From: Stappia stellulata DSM 5886
Lineage (GTDB): Bacteria > Pseudomonadota > Alphaproteobacteria > Rhizobiales > Stappiaceae
Reading direction: 5' to 3'
Assembly (NCBI RefSeq): GCF_000423705.1
Contig: NZ_AUIM01000004.1
Coordinates: 372,001 to 436,000, forward strand
Length of the DNA: 64,000 nt
The notes under the pieces are model-generated. The model was not told the origin of the DNA and did not search any database. It worked only from the letters and a program-made list of their open reading frames with translations. Shown piece after piece: positions 1 through 9,085 of this stretch. Made by a program: the position numbers and the translations under genes. Every line of letters begins with the position of its first letter. Within the stretch, counting starts at the first letter, position 1.

Positions 1-849
1 ATAATGGATCTCGTCGAGATAGACCTTGCCGCCCCAGTACTCGAAGGGCTGGCCGTCGGCCTCGGTCACGCGCTTGAGGATGCATCGGTCACCGACCACA
101 TTCTCCGCAATCCGGTAGGCGCCCGTGCCGTTCGGGGAATCGTCGAGCGGTGCCCTGAAGCCGCGATGAACAATGGCGGTCGGATAGTTGTACATATCCT
201 CGGGGAAGGACAGGACCGGCTTGGCGAGATGGAAACGGATCGTGTGATCGTCCACCACCTCGATGGCGCCGTCGATCAGCCTCTTCTTGCCGTCGACTTC
301 CTCGACCATCGCCGAGATCGATGACAGGCCGACATTGGAAGAGCCGAGGTCCGGATCCGTCCAGCGTTCGAAATTGAACTTCACGTCCTCGGTCGTGAAG
401 TCGTCGCCATTGTGCCACTTCACGCCCTTGCGCAGGTAGAAGGTCCAGGTCTTGAGATCGTCGGATGCCTCCCAGCGCTCCGCGAGCATCGGACGGGTGA
501 CGTTGTCCGGTCCCGTCATCGCCAGATGCTCGAGCATGTGCCGCGCCTGGTTGGACGCCTGGGTCCAGGAGAAGGTCGCCGGATCGTCGATCTTTTGCAC
601 CTGCATCGCCACTTTCAAAATCCCGCCCGCCTTGGCATCGGGATCGTCCGCGGGAAACGGCAGGTTCGCCGCATCCTGGGCAACCGCCGGGTTCGGCAGT
701 CCCGCCATGGCGTAGGCAGCCCCGGCACCGACGCCCAGAAGCGCGGCAAACCGGACGAACTCACGGCGATTGAGCTTTCCAGATTCCATCTGGCAACGGG
801 CGTCCGCCACTTTCGGATGGAGTGTGTTCGACGTGTCTTTGTTCGACAT
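1..849 (-). CDS. peptide/oligopeptide ABC transporter substrate-binding protein (N-terminal part, cut by window edge)
   Basis: Extracytoplasmic solute-binding protein of family 5 (dipeptide/oligopeptide/nickel type), which captures substrate in the periplasm for an ABC permease. Only the first 283 codons are in the window; the frame is open to base 1. Near residues 27-35 there is a twin-arginine motif (NRREFVRF) followed by a hydrophobic stretch and an AVAQD cleavage-like site, so Tat export is likely. The family-5 lobe follows, with a RHMLEHL...P.LAERWE segment and the typical WTFYLRKGVKWHNGDDFT block. The ATG at 847-849 is the natural start because it places the Tat signal at the N-terminus. 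The permease genes would lie beyond the window. The substrate cannot be read from sequence. Confidence 0.85.
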   Translation of the reverse strand, partial: MSNKDTSNTLHPKVADARCQMESGKLNRREFVRFAALLGVGAGAAYAMAGLPNPAVAQDAANLPFPADDPDAKAGGILKVAMQVQKIDDPATFSWTQASNQARHMLEHLAMTGPDNVTRPMLAERWEASDDLKTWTFYLRKGVKWHNGDDFTTEDVKFNFERWTDPDLGSSNVGLSSISAMVEEVDGKKRLIDGAIEVVDDHTIRFHLAKPVLSFPEDMYNYPTAIVHRGFRAPLDDSPNGTGAYRIAENVVGDRCILKRVTEADGQPFEYWGGKVYLDEIHY

Positions 850-1887
850 TGGCCCTGTCTTTCCTCATGTTTCGACGTCACACGGATTTCACCCGAACGG
901 GAGATCCGTTTTCTAACAGGGTCGCGCGGAAACCGGGGGTTCTGCGCGGACCGGGCGCGAGGCGGTCGGTCGAACCACGCACCTCGCAATATCCCTGTAA
1001 GTAAACAATGAAAACGGATGCATATGCAAAGCCCAATCCGGAACTTTGCCATCTCCCCCGCATCGCGCCAGAAAAGAGCCGGCCACCCTTGACAGTCCCG
1101 CGCGAAAAACAGCCTCAAAAATACGCTAAAAGGCACATCTGAATCCGATTATTCTTTCATGATTTAATATAAGATCGAAAAGAAAGCATTCTCTCGAACA
1201 AGATATTCCATCCATTCATGGGGAATACGTCGTACATCGCCAAAAACATCTCAAGAGCCACCAGTGCCCGATGCCTTGACGGTCGCCACGCCAAATGCCC
1301 CCCGGCCCGGCAATGAGCCTGAATCTTCGTCAAACCGAAGCAAAGGGCCCGGATTTGCGCAAGAAACCGCCGCGTCGCGAGAATGGCGCCGGCGCGTTGA
1401 GACGGGTCGCCGCGCTCCGCATGGACGGCATTCAACAGTATTTGCCCATCCCGCCACTCGCGCTCGCGGGAAGTAGGCCGCACTGGAAAAAGTCGGGGCC
1501 GATTGTGTTTGTTTGCAACAATCTTCCGATCGAGGCGCCTGACCGCGCCCTGGCGCGTCGAATCGCCGTTCGCGGCCCGTCACCACAAGGACCGGCGTCA
1601 TTGCTGTGCGGTGCAGCAAACCCCCTGATGCGGCGACCGGCGAAACGACCCGCCGATAGCGCCGACAGCTCCCGTATCTCCTGAGAGATCAGATTAAAAA
1701 TACCGCTTAGTCAATTGATATAAAAAGACTTAATCTACCAGAAAATTTTCGACCATTCTGCCACCGTACTTGCAGCGCCGGCGAACGCACACGAAAACCA
1801 GTCGGTCCGGCTTGGAACAAATACCGGGGATGGCCGCTGCGAAAATTGATGAAAAAAACTTTTTAATACATTGATATAGTGGCATTT
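850..1887. other. 1-kb intergenic region with no convincing gene
   Basis: This stretch separates the leftward binding-protein gene from the end of the leftward LysR gene. It has AT-rich islands (about 1140-1210, 1690-1755 and 1845-1880) that stand out from the GC-rich surroundings. The GC-rich middle is open in several frames, but no frame has a ribosome-binding site, recognisable domain or typical composition. An imperfect dyad (TATTCC at 1204-1209 with GGAATA at 1222-1227) lies in the first AT-rich island and may belong to the promoter of the transporter gene. Otherwise I see nothing assignable. Confidence 0.5.
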
Positions 1888-2805
1888 TTAGCTATTCGAA
1901 ATTTCCCGGAAACATTCCACGACATGGCGTGCGAAGGCGTCCGTCGCCTTTCCCGCCTTGGCGCCTTCCTTGAGGATCAGGTTATAGTCGCCGATCTCGG
2001 GCAGTCCGTGGCGCTCGTCGAGACGTTGCAGCGGCGGCGCGATGACACTGGCCGGAAAGGGCGCAACGGCGAGATCGGCCAGCAATGCGGCTTCCTGTCC
2101 GGCATTGTGGAAGCTTTGGTAGGCAATGCGATAAGGGTGCTCGGTCTTGTCGAGCGCGATGCGCGCCGCCTTGCGCCATGGACAGCCGGAGACCGAGAGC
2201 GCAAGCGGCAGCGGATCGCGACTGTAGGCGACGCCGCCCTCCAGGCCCGCCCAGGCGAGCGGCTCCGTATGGACGATCTCTCCTCCGCGCACGAGGTCGC
2301 TGTCGGTGCGCACGGTGTAAAGGATCAGGTCGAGCTGGCGCTCCTTGAGCTTGTGAAGCAACTGCGGGCTGCCGTCGAGGTGGACATCGACGTTCACGCC
2401 GGGGTGCGTTCGTGCAAAGCGCGTGAGGATATTGGGCAGGAACCGCGTTCCGAAATCGGAGGGAGCGCCGAAGCGCACCTCCCCCTCGATCGCTGGCGCG
2501 CGAAAAAGCGCCACCGCCTCGGCATTCAACATCAGGATCCGTCTTGCGTATCCGAGCAGGGCCTCGCCTTCCGCGGTCAGGCGAACGCTGCGCCCCTCGC
2601 GCGCGAACAGGGAAACGCCAAGTATGGTTTCCAGTTTCTTGATCTGCATCGACACCGCTGACGGCGTGCGTCCGACAACTTCAGAAGCTCTTGAAAAACT
2701 TCCCGTTTCGGAAATCACCAGAAACGTCCGGTAAAGGTCGGTTTCGATCAGCGCGGTGCCTTTTCCCGGCCCGATATCCACAATTGGCCTCCAGATCTTA
2801 CACAT
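1888..2805 (-). CDS. LysR-family transcriptional regulator
   Basis: A 305-residue LysR regulator: N-terminal winged helix-turn-helix (around residues 17-75, with SFSRASEVVGRTPSAVSMQI as recognition region) and a C-terminal periplasmic-binding-protein-like effector domain. Length is normal for the family. The chosen ATG (2803-2805) gives a short leader before the HTH; a GTG at 2781 is an alternative, and the open frame continues further upstream without support. It is divergent from the small DUF1127-like gene at 2935, so the shared intergenic region probably carries its operator. LysR proteins usually control the divergent neighbour and themselves, but the effector is unknown here. Confidence 0.85.
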   Translation of the reverse strand: MCKIWRPIVDIGPGKGTALIETDLYRTFLVISETGSFSRASEVVGRTPSAVSMQIKKLETILGVSLFAREGRSVRLTAEGEALLGYARRILMLNAEAVALFRAPAIEGEVRFGAPSDFGTRFLPNILTRFARTHPGVNVDVHLDGSPQLLHKLKERQLDLILYTVRTDSDLVRGGEIVHTEPLAWAGLEGGVAYSRDPLPLALSVSGCPWRKAARIALDKTEHPYRIAYQSFHNAGQEAALLADLAVAPFPASVIAPPLQRLDERHGLPEIGDYNLILKEGAKAGKATDAFARHVVECFREISNS

Positions 2806-2934
2806 CAACCAGATTGACCTATCATATAAGATCTTTTGGTTTGATTGACAGGTCGAATACGCACATATCCAGCGTATCGCAACCGGCCGAGGGCTGGTGC
2901 GTGGCCCGAAAAACCAGGCACTCAGGAGAGCGCA
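2806..2934. promoter_or_regulatory. divergent promoter region with dyads between lysR and the DUF1127-like gene
   Basis: AT-rich intergenic stretch. It contains a near-perfect dyad (ATCAACCA at 2804-2811 against TGGTTTGAT at 2837-2845) and an interleaved GACCT/AGGTC pair (2816-2820 and 2850-2854). Divergent LysR gene pairs usually carry a dyad operator here, so a LysR operator is the likely reading. No promoter hexamer pair with correct spacing was convincing. AGGAG at 2924-2928 is the ribosome-binding site of the rightward gene. Confidence 0.4.
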
Positions 2935-3138
2935 ATGTCCTATCTGACCAAAGTCCTCGGCAATGCTTTTGGCGTTGCCTCCCGCGTCCACCCCCTTCAT
3001 GTCGCGGACGCAGATCCGCGCACGCTGTCCGACCTCGGTTTCGCCGGCGACGATTCCAGGCGCGCCCGTTTCGGCGCTTTCCGCGTCGGTGAGCCCGGCG
3101 CCTCGCAGGCTGCCCGCCACGGCGTCAACGGCCGCTAG
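2935..3138 (+). CDS. small DUF1127-like protein
   Basis: A 67-residue protein starting at an ATG with an AGGAG Shine-Dalgarno 6 bases upstream. The centre reads DPRTLSDLGF followed by a short Arg-containing stretch (SRRARFGAFR). This resembles the R-T-L-x-D-I/L-G core of DUF1127 (YjiS-like) proteins, which are small, basic and common in alphaproteobacteria. The match is to the core only; the N-terminal half is not typical, so the family call is tentative. Some short DUF1127 proteins have been linked to RNA turnover and nutrient stress, but nothing here shows its role. It is divergent from a LysR gene and is followed by a strong terminator, so it is probably monocistronic. Confidence 0.6.
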   Translation: MSYLTKVLGNAFGVASRVHPLHVADADPRTLSDLGFAGDDSRRARFGAFRVGEPGASQAARHGVNGR

Positions 3139-3171
3139 CCTTCTTCAAAGGGCCCGAACTGCGATTAAAGG

Positions 3172-3205
3172 ACCGCCGGGCCGCGCTTGCCCGGCGGTTT
3201 TTTTT
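3172..3205 (+). terminator. Rho-independent terminator of the DUF1127-like gene
   Basis: Perfect 10-bp stem (ACCGCCGGGC at 3172-3181, GCCCGGCGGT at 3189-3198) with a 7-nt loop and a run of T to 3205. It lies 33 nt after the stop of the small gene and just beyond the end of the convergent xylB gene. Confidence 0.9.
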
Positions 3206-3227
3206 GTCGACACCAGGCGGACTGCGC

Positions 3228-4691
3228 TCAGTCAGGCAAGGCCGCCAGCATCGGATAAAGCGCCCGGTAACGCGCGCGAACAGGCGCATAGGCCTGCCCC
3301 CTCTCCGCGTTTGGCTTGACCGCCTTGGCGATCTCGGGCGCGGGAAAGAACTGCGCCGCGTATCCGCCGCTGGCTGCCGCCCCGCCAAGCCGCGCCGCGC
3401 CGACGGCGGCGCCGAAGTCCTCGTGCACCGGGCGCGCGATCTCGCATTCCAGAACATCCGCGAGGATGGATAGCCAGAGAGCGGATCGCGCGCCCCCACC
3501 GACGGCTGTCAGCCGGCGTATCTGCGTGCCCGCACGGTTCAGCGCATCCCGGCAATCGCGCAGCGCAAAGGCAACCCCCTCCATCACCGCCAACGCGAGA
3601 TCCGCCCGGCCGACACCGCGTTCAAGCCCGACAAAGGCGCCGCGCGCCGACGGATCGTTGTGCGGGGTGCGCTCGCCCGACAGATGCGGCAGAAACAGAA
3701 CCGGTGAAGGACCGGACCTTTCCACCCGCAAGACCTCGGCTTCCGCGACCAGAACAGCGACGTCGGCGCCGGTAATCGTGGCCAGCCATTCCAGACTGTC
3801 GCTGGCCGAGAGCGTGACGCCCATCTGGTGCCAGGTCTGCGGACAGGCATGGCAAAAGGCATGAACGGCGTCTTCGACAAAGGGACGGAATCCGTCGGTC
3901 GCGGCAAAAAGAACGCCCGACGTGCCAAGCGACAGGAAGGCCTCACCTTCCCGCATGACACCGAGCGCGCAGGCGCTGGCGGCATTGTCGCCGGCCCCGC
4001 CGGCCACCACCGGAGGAGCGGCGAAGCCCCAGCGCGCGCAGAGCTCTTCAAGCACCGCCCCCGATGGATCGCTGCCCTCGACCAATTCCGGCATTTGCGC
4101 CGGCGACAGGCCACAGGCGTCCAGCAACGCCTCCGACCAGGCGCGCTTGCCGACATCGAGCCACAGCGTGCCCGATGCGTCCGACATGTCGGAGACGGCA
4201 CCGCCGGTCAGCAGGAGGCGGACATAGTCCTTGGGGAGCAGAACCCTGGCGATTTGCGAAAAAATCTCCGGCTCGTGCCGGCGCACCCATTCCAGTTTGG
4301 GCGCGGTGAAACCCGGCATGACGAGATTGCCGGCAATGCCGCGAAAATCCGCGCGCGCATCGATCGCCGCGCATTCGCGATCCGAGCGTCCATCGTTCCA
4401 CAGGATCGCGGGCCGCAGGACCCTGTCCCGCACGTCGAGCAAGGTTGCGCCATGCATTTGCCCGGACAGGCCGATCCCGGTGACCCGGGCCATTGCCGCG
4501 GATGCGTTGGTCGACAGACGGTCGAGCGTGCGGCAGACAGCCTCCCACCACGCGCGGGGATCCTGTTCCGACCATCCCGGCTGCGGGCGCGACAGGCTCA
4601 GGGCTTCGCTCTCATGGGCGATGAGAGCGCCATCTTCGTCGGTGAGCACCGTCTTGACGCCGGACGTGCCGATGTCGATCCCGATGTACAT
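3228..4691 (-). CDS. xylB: xylulokinase
   Basis: FGGY-family carbohydrate kinase, 487 residues, the usual XylB length. It phosphorylates D-xylulose to D-xylulose 5-phosphate for the pentose phosphate pathway. The N-terminus has the phosphate-binding loop (YIGIDIGTSGVKTVL). A GQMHGATLL segment, a WNDGR segment, GAGDNAASACALG and a C-terminal GGGARSALW ATP-binding motif follow in family order. The ATG is preceded by GGGGAGG. No xylose isomerase or sugar transporter is next to it in this window, so the substrate is assigned from sequence resemblance alone; ribulokinase-like relatives are less likely given the GQMHG motif. Confidence 0.88.
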   Translation of the reverse strand: MYIGIDIGTSGVKTVLTDEDGALIAHESEALSLSRPQPGWSEQDPRAWWEAVCRTLDRLSTNASAAMARVTGIGLSGQMHGATLLDVRDRVLRPAILWNDGRSDRECAAIDARADFRGIAGNLVMPGFTAPKLEWVRRHEPEIFSQIARVLLPKDYVRLLLTGGAVSDMSDASGTLWLDVGKRAWSEALLDACGLSPAQMPELVEGSDPSGAVLEELCARWGFAAPPVVAGGAGDNAASACALGVMREGEAFLSLGTSGVLFAATDGFRPFVEDAVHAFCHACPQTWHQMGVTLSASDSLEWLATITGADVAVLVAEAEVLRVERSGPSPVLFLPHLSGERTPHNDPSARGAFVGLERGVGRADLALAVMEGVAFALRDCRDALNRAGTQIRRLTAVGGGARSALWLSILADVLECEIARPVHEDFGAAVGAARLGGAAASGGYAAQFFPAPEIAKAVKPNAERGQAYAPVRARYRALYPMLAALPD

Positions 4692-4731
4692 GCCCGCACC
4701 TCCCCGTGATGGTCGCTCGTCGACCGTCGCC

Positions 4732-5169
4732 TCAATCGATGGGACCGGATCTGAGTTTCTTCATGGCGCCGCGTTGCTTCTTTGCCTTCAGCCGTCGCTC
4801 TTTCGAGCCCTTGGTCGGCCGGGTCGCCTTGCGCGGCTTGGGCCGCTCGAACGCCTTGCGCACAAGTTCGGCAAGTCGCTCCATCGCATCCTCACGGTTG
4901 CGGTCCTGGCTGCGGAACCGGTCCGACTGGATGAGAATGTCGCCGGAGAGCGTCAGCCGACTGCCGGCCAGCCGCGCAAGCCGGCGCTTCACGTCCTCCG
5001 GCAGGTTGGTGTTGTCGCCAAGGTGAAAACGCAACTGCACCGCGCTCGCGACCTTGTTGACGTTCTGTCCGCCCGGTCCCGAGGCCCGGATGAAACTCTC
5101 CGAGAGCTCCCTGGCCGGAATGATGTATCCGCGCCCGACGTCGAGCCCGTCCTGTGGTCCTTCGCTCAT
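4732..5169 (-). CDS. arfB: peptidyl-tRNA hydrolase ArfB (YaeJ), ribosome rescue factor
   Basis: A 145-residue class-I release-factor-like protein that releases stalled peptides on ribosomes lacking a stop codon. The catalytic GGQ motif is in ASGPGGQNVNK at about residue 30. The C-terminal tail is very basic (KPRKATRPTKGSKERRLKAK), as needed to sit in the empty mRNA channel. There is no codon-recognition domain, which separates ArfB from RF1/RF2. The ATG at 5167-5169 gives the usual short N-terminus before the GGQ domain. It lies 40 nt upstream of xylB on the same strand. Confidence 0.9.
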   Translation of the reverse strand: MSEGPQDGLDVGRGYIIPARELSESFIRASGPGGQNVNKVASAVQLRFHLGDNTNLPEDVKRRLARLAGSRLTLSGDILIQSDRFRSQDRNREDAMERLAELVRKAFERPKPRKATRPTKGSKERRLKAKKQRGAMKKLRSGPID

Positions 5170-5305
5170 TTTTCCTGTTTCGCATGAGCGCGCCCGGCGC
5201 GCCAGATCGCCTCGTGAAGAAACTTGTTCGTCCGCCAACCTGCTTTGCACGCGGCTGTGCGAATGCTACGTCGGGAACACGCTCGCAACGATCTGAAGGT
5301 ATTTT

Positions 5306-6142
5306 GTGACCCCTGCCCGCGACATCAAACGTCTGATCGAGATCATGGCCGCCCTGCGCACACCGGAGACCGGCTGCCCCTGGGATCTGGAACAGACCTT
5401 CGCGACCATCGCGCCTTACACCATCGAGGAAGCCTACGAGGTGGCGGACGCGATCAACCGGGGCGATCCGGTGGACCTGCGAGAGGAACTGGGCGATCTT
5501 CTGCTTCAGGTCGTCTATCACACGCAGATGGCAAGCGAGCACGGCCAGTTCGACTTCGGCGACGTCGTGGAAGAGATCACCGCCAAGATGATCCGCCGCC
5601 ATCCGCATGTCTTTGGCGACGAGACCGCACGCTCCGCCGGAATGGCCAAGGGTGCCTGGGAGCGGATCAAGGATCGGGAAAAAGCGGACCGCGCCAAACA
5701 GCGCGCCGACCTTGGACTCAACGCCGAGGCGCCCGGCTATCTCGACACGGTTCCGCCCGTTTTTCCCGCGCTGACGGAGGCGGAAAAGCTGCAAAAACGG
5801 GCCGCGCGCGTCGGCTTCGACTGGGGCGCGGCCGGTCCGGTACTCGACAAGATCCGCGAGGAAATCGACGAACTGGCCGAGGAAGTCGCGTCAGCCGAGA
5901 GCGAAAGCAGAACCGACCGGATGGAGGATGAGCTCGGCGACCTGATCTTCGCCGTCGCCAATCTCGCGCGCCATCTCGACATCGACCCGGAAGAAGCGTT
6001 GAAGCGAACCAATCGCAAATTCCGCAGCCGCTTTGCCGCAATCGAGCGCGAAGCCGACCGGCAACAACGGGCGCTGGACGATCTCACCCTGGAAGAGATG
6101 GAAGCCGCCTGGCAGGAAGCGAAACGTCACCGGGCTGAATGA
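5306..6142 (+). CDS. mazG: nucleoside triphosphate pyrophosphohydrolase MazG
   Basis: A 278-residue all-alpha NTP pyrophosphohydrolase that hydrolyses (d)NTPs to NMPs and pyrophosphate. Two MazG domains are visible, each with an acidic E-E-x-x-D/E-E-L-G-D-L helix (REELGDLLLQVVYHTQMA in the first, EDELGDLIFAVANLARHL in the second), which bind metal. The start is GTG at 5306 with GAAGGT just upstream. It is convergent with hflX across only 39 nt. Its position beside hflX/hfq is conserved in many rhizobia. Confidence 0.92.
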   Translation: MTPARDIKRLIEIMAALRTPETGCPWDLEQTFATIAPYTIEEAYEVADAINRGDPVDLREELGDLLLQVVYHTQMASEHGQFDFGDVVEEITAKMIRRHPHVFGDETARSAGMAKGAWERIKDREKADRAKQRADLGLNAEAPGYLDTVPPVFPALTEAEKLQKRAARVGFDWGAAGPVLDKIREEIDELAEEVASAESESRTDRMEDELGDLIFAVANLARHLDIDPEEALKRTNRKFRSRFAAIEREADRQQRALDDLTLEEMEAAWQEAKRHRAE

Positions 6143-6181
6143 TACCGGTCTCGGCCAAAGACCCCGCAGGCACGCCGTCAA

Positions 6182-7582
6182 TCAGCCCTCGGCCGGCCCG
6201 CCCACCGGGTCCAGCCTGCCCCGAAACCGCTGCATGACCTCGCCCTTGCGCCGCTCCGCGACGCGAATCCGGAAGTGGCACAGCATCTCCGCGTCCTCGC
6301 GCGACAGGACGTCGGTGTTGCGATGCAGCCAGGCGATCCCTTCGCCGTCATCGGCGGAAAGCGACACATCGAAGACCACGCTGCCGGCCGAAAGCTCCAG
6401 CTCGATGCGGGCCAGCAGGTCGTCCATGCCCGCGCCCGTGACCGCTGAGACGGAAACCGCCTCCGTCGCGGCGCCATTGGCGGCAAGCAGACCGTCCCGC
6501 CGCTCCTGCGGCAGAAGGTCGATCTTGTTCCAGATCTCGACGACGGTGACATCGCGGTCTTCGCCCAGCCCGAGCAGGTCGAGCGTGGTGGTCACATCGG
6601 CGGCCTGCGCCTGCGTGTCCTCATGCGAAATGTCCCGCACATGCAGCACCAGGTCGGCCTCGGTGACCTCCTCCAGCGTCGCACGGAAGGCCGCGATCAG
6701 ATGCGTCGGCAGGTCGGAAATGAACCCCACCGTATCGGAGAGGATGATTTCCCGCCCATGCGGCAGCGCGACCCGGCGCAGCGTCGGATCGAGCGTTGCA
6801 AACAACAGATCCTTGGCGAAAACCTCGGACCGGGTGAGGCGGTTGAACAGCGTGGACTTGCCGGCGTTGGTATAGCCGACGAGCGCGACAACCGGCTGCG
6901 GCACCTTCTTGCGCTTTTGCCTGTGCAGCTCCCGCGTCCGGCTGACCTGCGCGAGCTCGCGCTCCAACCGTGTGATCCGTTCCTGGATCAGCCGCCGGTC
7001 GGCCTCGATCTGGGTTTCGCCCGGCCCGCCGATGAAGCCGAGCCCGCCGCGCTGGCGCTCAAGGTGCGTCCAGGAGCGCACCAGCCGGCTTTTCTGCCAT
7101 TTCAGGTGCGCGAGTTCGACCTGCAGCGTGCCTTCCGCGGTGCTGGCGCGCGCACCGAAAATCTCCAGAATCAGGCCGGTCCGGTCGAGCACCTTGCACT
7201 TGAGTGCCTTTTCCAGGTTTCTTTGCTGGATCGGCGTCAGGGGATGATCGACGATCAGAAGCTCGATCTCTTCCGCCTGGACGATCGCCGCCAGTTCCTC
7301 GACCTTGCCGCTGCCGAACAGCATGCCCGGTTTCGGCGTGGCGATGTTCACGATCCCGGAGGATACGACTTCGAGCTCGATGGCGGCCGCAAGCCCGATG
7401 GCTTCCTCAAGCCGGGCCTCCGGCGAGCGTCGCTTCGCGTCCGCGCTCGCGTCTCCGCGATGGGTGAGCACCGGCACCACCACCGCCGCACGGGCGCCCG
7501 TTGTCTCGCGCGGACCGTCGAAGGCGTGATCAGACGACGCCGCCGCCTGGCCGTCGGTTTTTGGCCGTTCCTGGGTTTTCAA
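6182..7582 (-). CDS. hflX: ribosome-associated GTPase HflX
   Basis: A 466-residue GTPase that splits or recycles stalled 70S ribosomes. An N-terminal glycine-rich HflX domain (MLFGSGKVEELAA region; the HPLTPIQQRNLEK segment is typical) is followed by a coiled-coil linker and a G domain. The G domain has VGYTNAGKSTLFNRLT (Walker A/G1), DTVGFISDLP (G3) and an NKID motif (G4). The reading frame opens with TTG immediately after the hfq TGA, with no gap, so translation is probably coupled to hfq. The N-terminal 35 residues are low in conservation, so a later start cannot be excluded. Confidence 0.92.
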   Translation of the reverse strand: MKTQERPKTDGQAAASSDHAFDGPRETTGARAAVVVPVLTHRGDASADAKRRSPEARLEEAIGLAAAIELEVVSSGIVNIATPKPGMLFGSGKVEELAAIVQAEEIELLIVDHPLTPIQQRNLEKALKCKVLDRTGLILEIFGARASTAEGTLQVELAHLKWQKSRLVRSWTHLERQRGGLGFIGGPGETQIEADRRLIQERITRLERELAQVSRTRELHRQKRKKVPQPVVALVGYTNAGKSTLFNRLTRSEVFAKDLLFATLDPTLRRVALPHGREIILSDTVGFISDLPTHLIAAFRATLEEVTEADLVLHVRDISHEDTQAQAADVTTTLDLLGLGEDRDVTVVEIWNKIDLLPQERRDGLLAANGAATEAVSVSAVTGAGMDDLLARIELELSAGSVVFDVSLSADDGEGIAWLHRNTDVLSREDAEMLCHFRIRVAERRKGEVMQRFRGRLDPVGGPAEG

Positions 7583-7840
7583 TCAGCTCGCCGCCTTTTC
7601 ATCCGTCTCGTCGCCCGGATCGAACAGCTGAACCGGTGCGTTCGGCATCACTGTCGAAATCGCGTGCTTGTAGACAAGCTGGGAATGCCCGTCCCGCCGC
7701 AGCAGCACGCAAAAGTTGTCAAACCAAGTCACAACACCCTGCAACTTGACGCCATTGATCAAAAAGATCGTAAGCGGCGTTTTCTGTTTCCGGACATGAT
7801 TAAGAAAAGTGTCTTGAAGATTCTGTGCGCGGTCAGCCAT
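7583..7840 (-). CDS. hfq: RNA chaperone Hfq
   Basis: An 85-residue Sm-like protein that forms hexamers and pairs small RNAs with mRNAs. Sm1 ([26 protein letters not shown]) and Sm2 ([12 protein letters not shown], containing the YKHA signature) are intact, and a short acidic tail follows. Length is typical for rhizobial Hfq. It is the promoter-proximal gene of an hfq-hflX unit and lies downstream of the aminotransferase, with a 296-nt gap that must hold its promoter. Confidence 0.97.
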   Translation of the reverse strand: MADRAQNLQDTFLNHVRKQKTPLTIFLINGVKLQGVVTWFDNFCVLLRRDGHSQLVYKHAISTVMPNAPVQLFDPGDETDEKAAS

Positions 7841-8136
7841 GTTTTATTATTTCCTGCATTCGCCTGGTCGTTTTACTGCGCTTCGCTTGAGATCCGGTGA
7901 GACGGTCGCCTGCCCCGACGCCATGTTCTGTCTCTCCGTCGATCACACCCGGGAACCGCCAATAGGATTCCGGAGCTTGACCGGGACTCTATCCTATCCG
8001 GAACCGATTTTCTGCCCGTTTTTGCAGGCGCCACAGCTCAAAAAAAGAGCCTTCCGGGTCCGGGCGATCTTGCTCGGAGCGAAGCACAGGACGTTCCGTG
8101 TCGGCACCGGCGGTCATGGCCGGCACCTTGTTCCTA

Positions 8137-9000
8137 TCAGACCGGCTCGAGCTCGCTCACTTCGTGGAACTGCCGACGAAGCTCGCGGGACAATTCGCCC
8201 GGATGACCGTTGCCGACGGCAGCGTCGTCAACTCGGACCACCGGCATCACGAGCGTCGAGGCGGCAGTGATGAAGGCTTCCTTTGCCTCCTTTGCCTCTG
8301 CTACGGTAAAGGGCCTTTCATCAAAGGACAAACCGTTTCGTTCAATCATATCAAGAACAACCTGTCGCGTAATCCCCTTCAGGATGCCGTGGTCCGCCGG
8401 TCGGGTCACGAGCGTATTGTCCTTGGTGACGATCCAGGCGTTCGTCGATCCGCCTTCGGTGACATAGCCGTCGGAATCGACGAACCAGGCCTCCTTGGCG
8501 CCGGCTTCCTTGGCCTTTTGCTTGGCCAGCACGTTCGGCAGAAGCCCGACGGTCTTGATATCGACGCGGTCCCAGCGGTTTTCCGGAACGGTGATCACGC
8601 CAACGCCCTTTTCCGCAGCCTTGTCGCCCGTTTCCGGCGCCACATTGCGGGCCGTGACGACAAGGGCCGGCGGCGTGTCCGGAGACGGGAAGTAATGGTC
8701 GCGACGGGCCACGCCCCGCGTCACCTGGAGATAGACGAACCCGCTGCGCACGCGGTTGCGGCGGAGCACCTCGCGCATGACCTGCGAAAGAGCGGCCCGC
8801 GTCATCGGCATGTCGATCGCCAGCTCCCGCAAGGAGCGCTCGAGCCGGTCGCAATGACGCCGTTCGTCGACGATCTTGCCGTGCCAGACCTCGCAGACCT
8901 CATAGACACCGTCCGCAAACTGATAACCGCGGTCCTCGATATGGACCGCTGCTTCGGCATGGCGGACATAGCGTCCGTTGACATAGGCGATTCTTGACAT
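8137..9000 (-). CDS. class IV PLP aminotransferase, D-amino acid aminotransferase-like
   Basis: A 287-residue fold-type IV aminotransferase. The PLP-lysine region is DIKTVGLLPNVLAKQKA, followed by EAWFVDSDGYVTEGGSTNAW, as in D-alanine and branched-chain aminotransferases. The N-terminal YVNGRYVRHAEAAVHIEDRGYQFADG and single-domain length favour a D-amino acid aminotransferase, interconverting D-Ala and D-Glu for cell-wall precursors. A branched-chain or 4-amino-4-deoxychorismate-type activity cannot be ruled out. It sits between trkA and hfq, a common rhizobial order. Confidence 0.82.
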   Translation of the reverse strand: MSRIAYVNGRYVRHAEAAVHIEDRGYQFADGVYEVCEVWHGKIVDERRHCDRLERSLRELAIDMPMTRAALSQVMREVLRRNRVRSGFVYLQVTRGVARRDHYFPSPDTPPALVVTARNVAPETGDKAAEKGVGVITVPENRWDRVDIKTVGLLPNVLAKQKAKEAGAKEAWFVDSDGYVTEGGSTNAWIVTKDNTLVTRPADHGILKGITRQVVLDMIERNGLSFDERPFTVAEAKEAKEAFITAASTLVMPVVRVDDAAVGNGHPGELSRELRRQFHEVSELEPV

Positions 9001-9085
9001 CGTTCATCCGGTCCTTTGTATCCGGGTCCTGACGGCCGGGACCGCGCGCGACAGCCCCCAAGCCATTCTTCTATATTGATGCGTA

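Noticed and set aside
1295-1684. 129-codon open frame in the gap at 850-1887
   Set aside because: Rich in Pro/Arg with no ribosome-binding site or domain, and overlapping frames on both strands are equally open.
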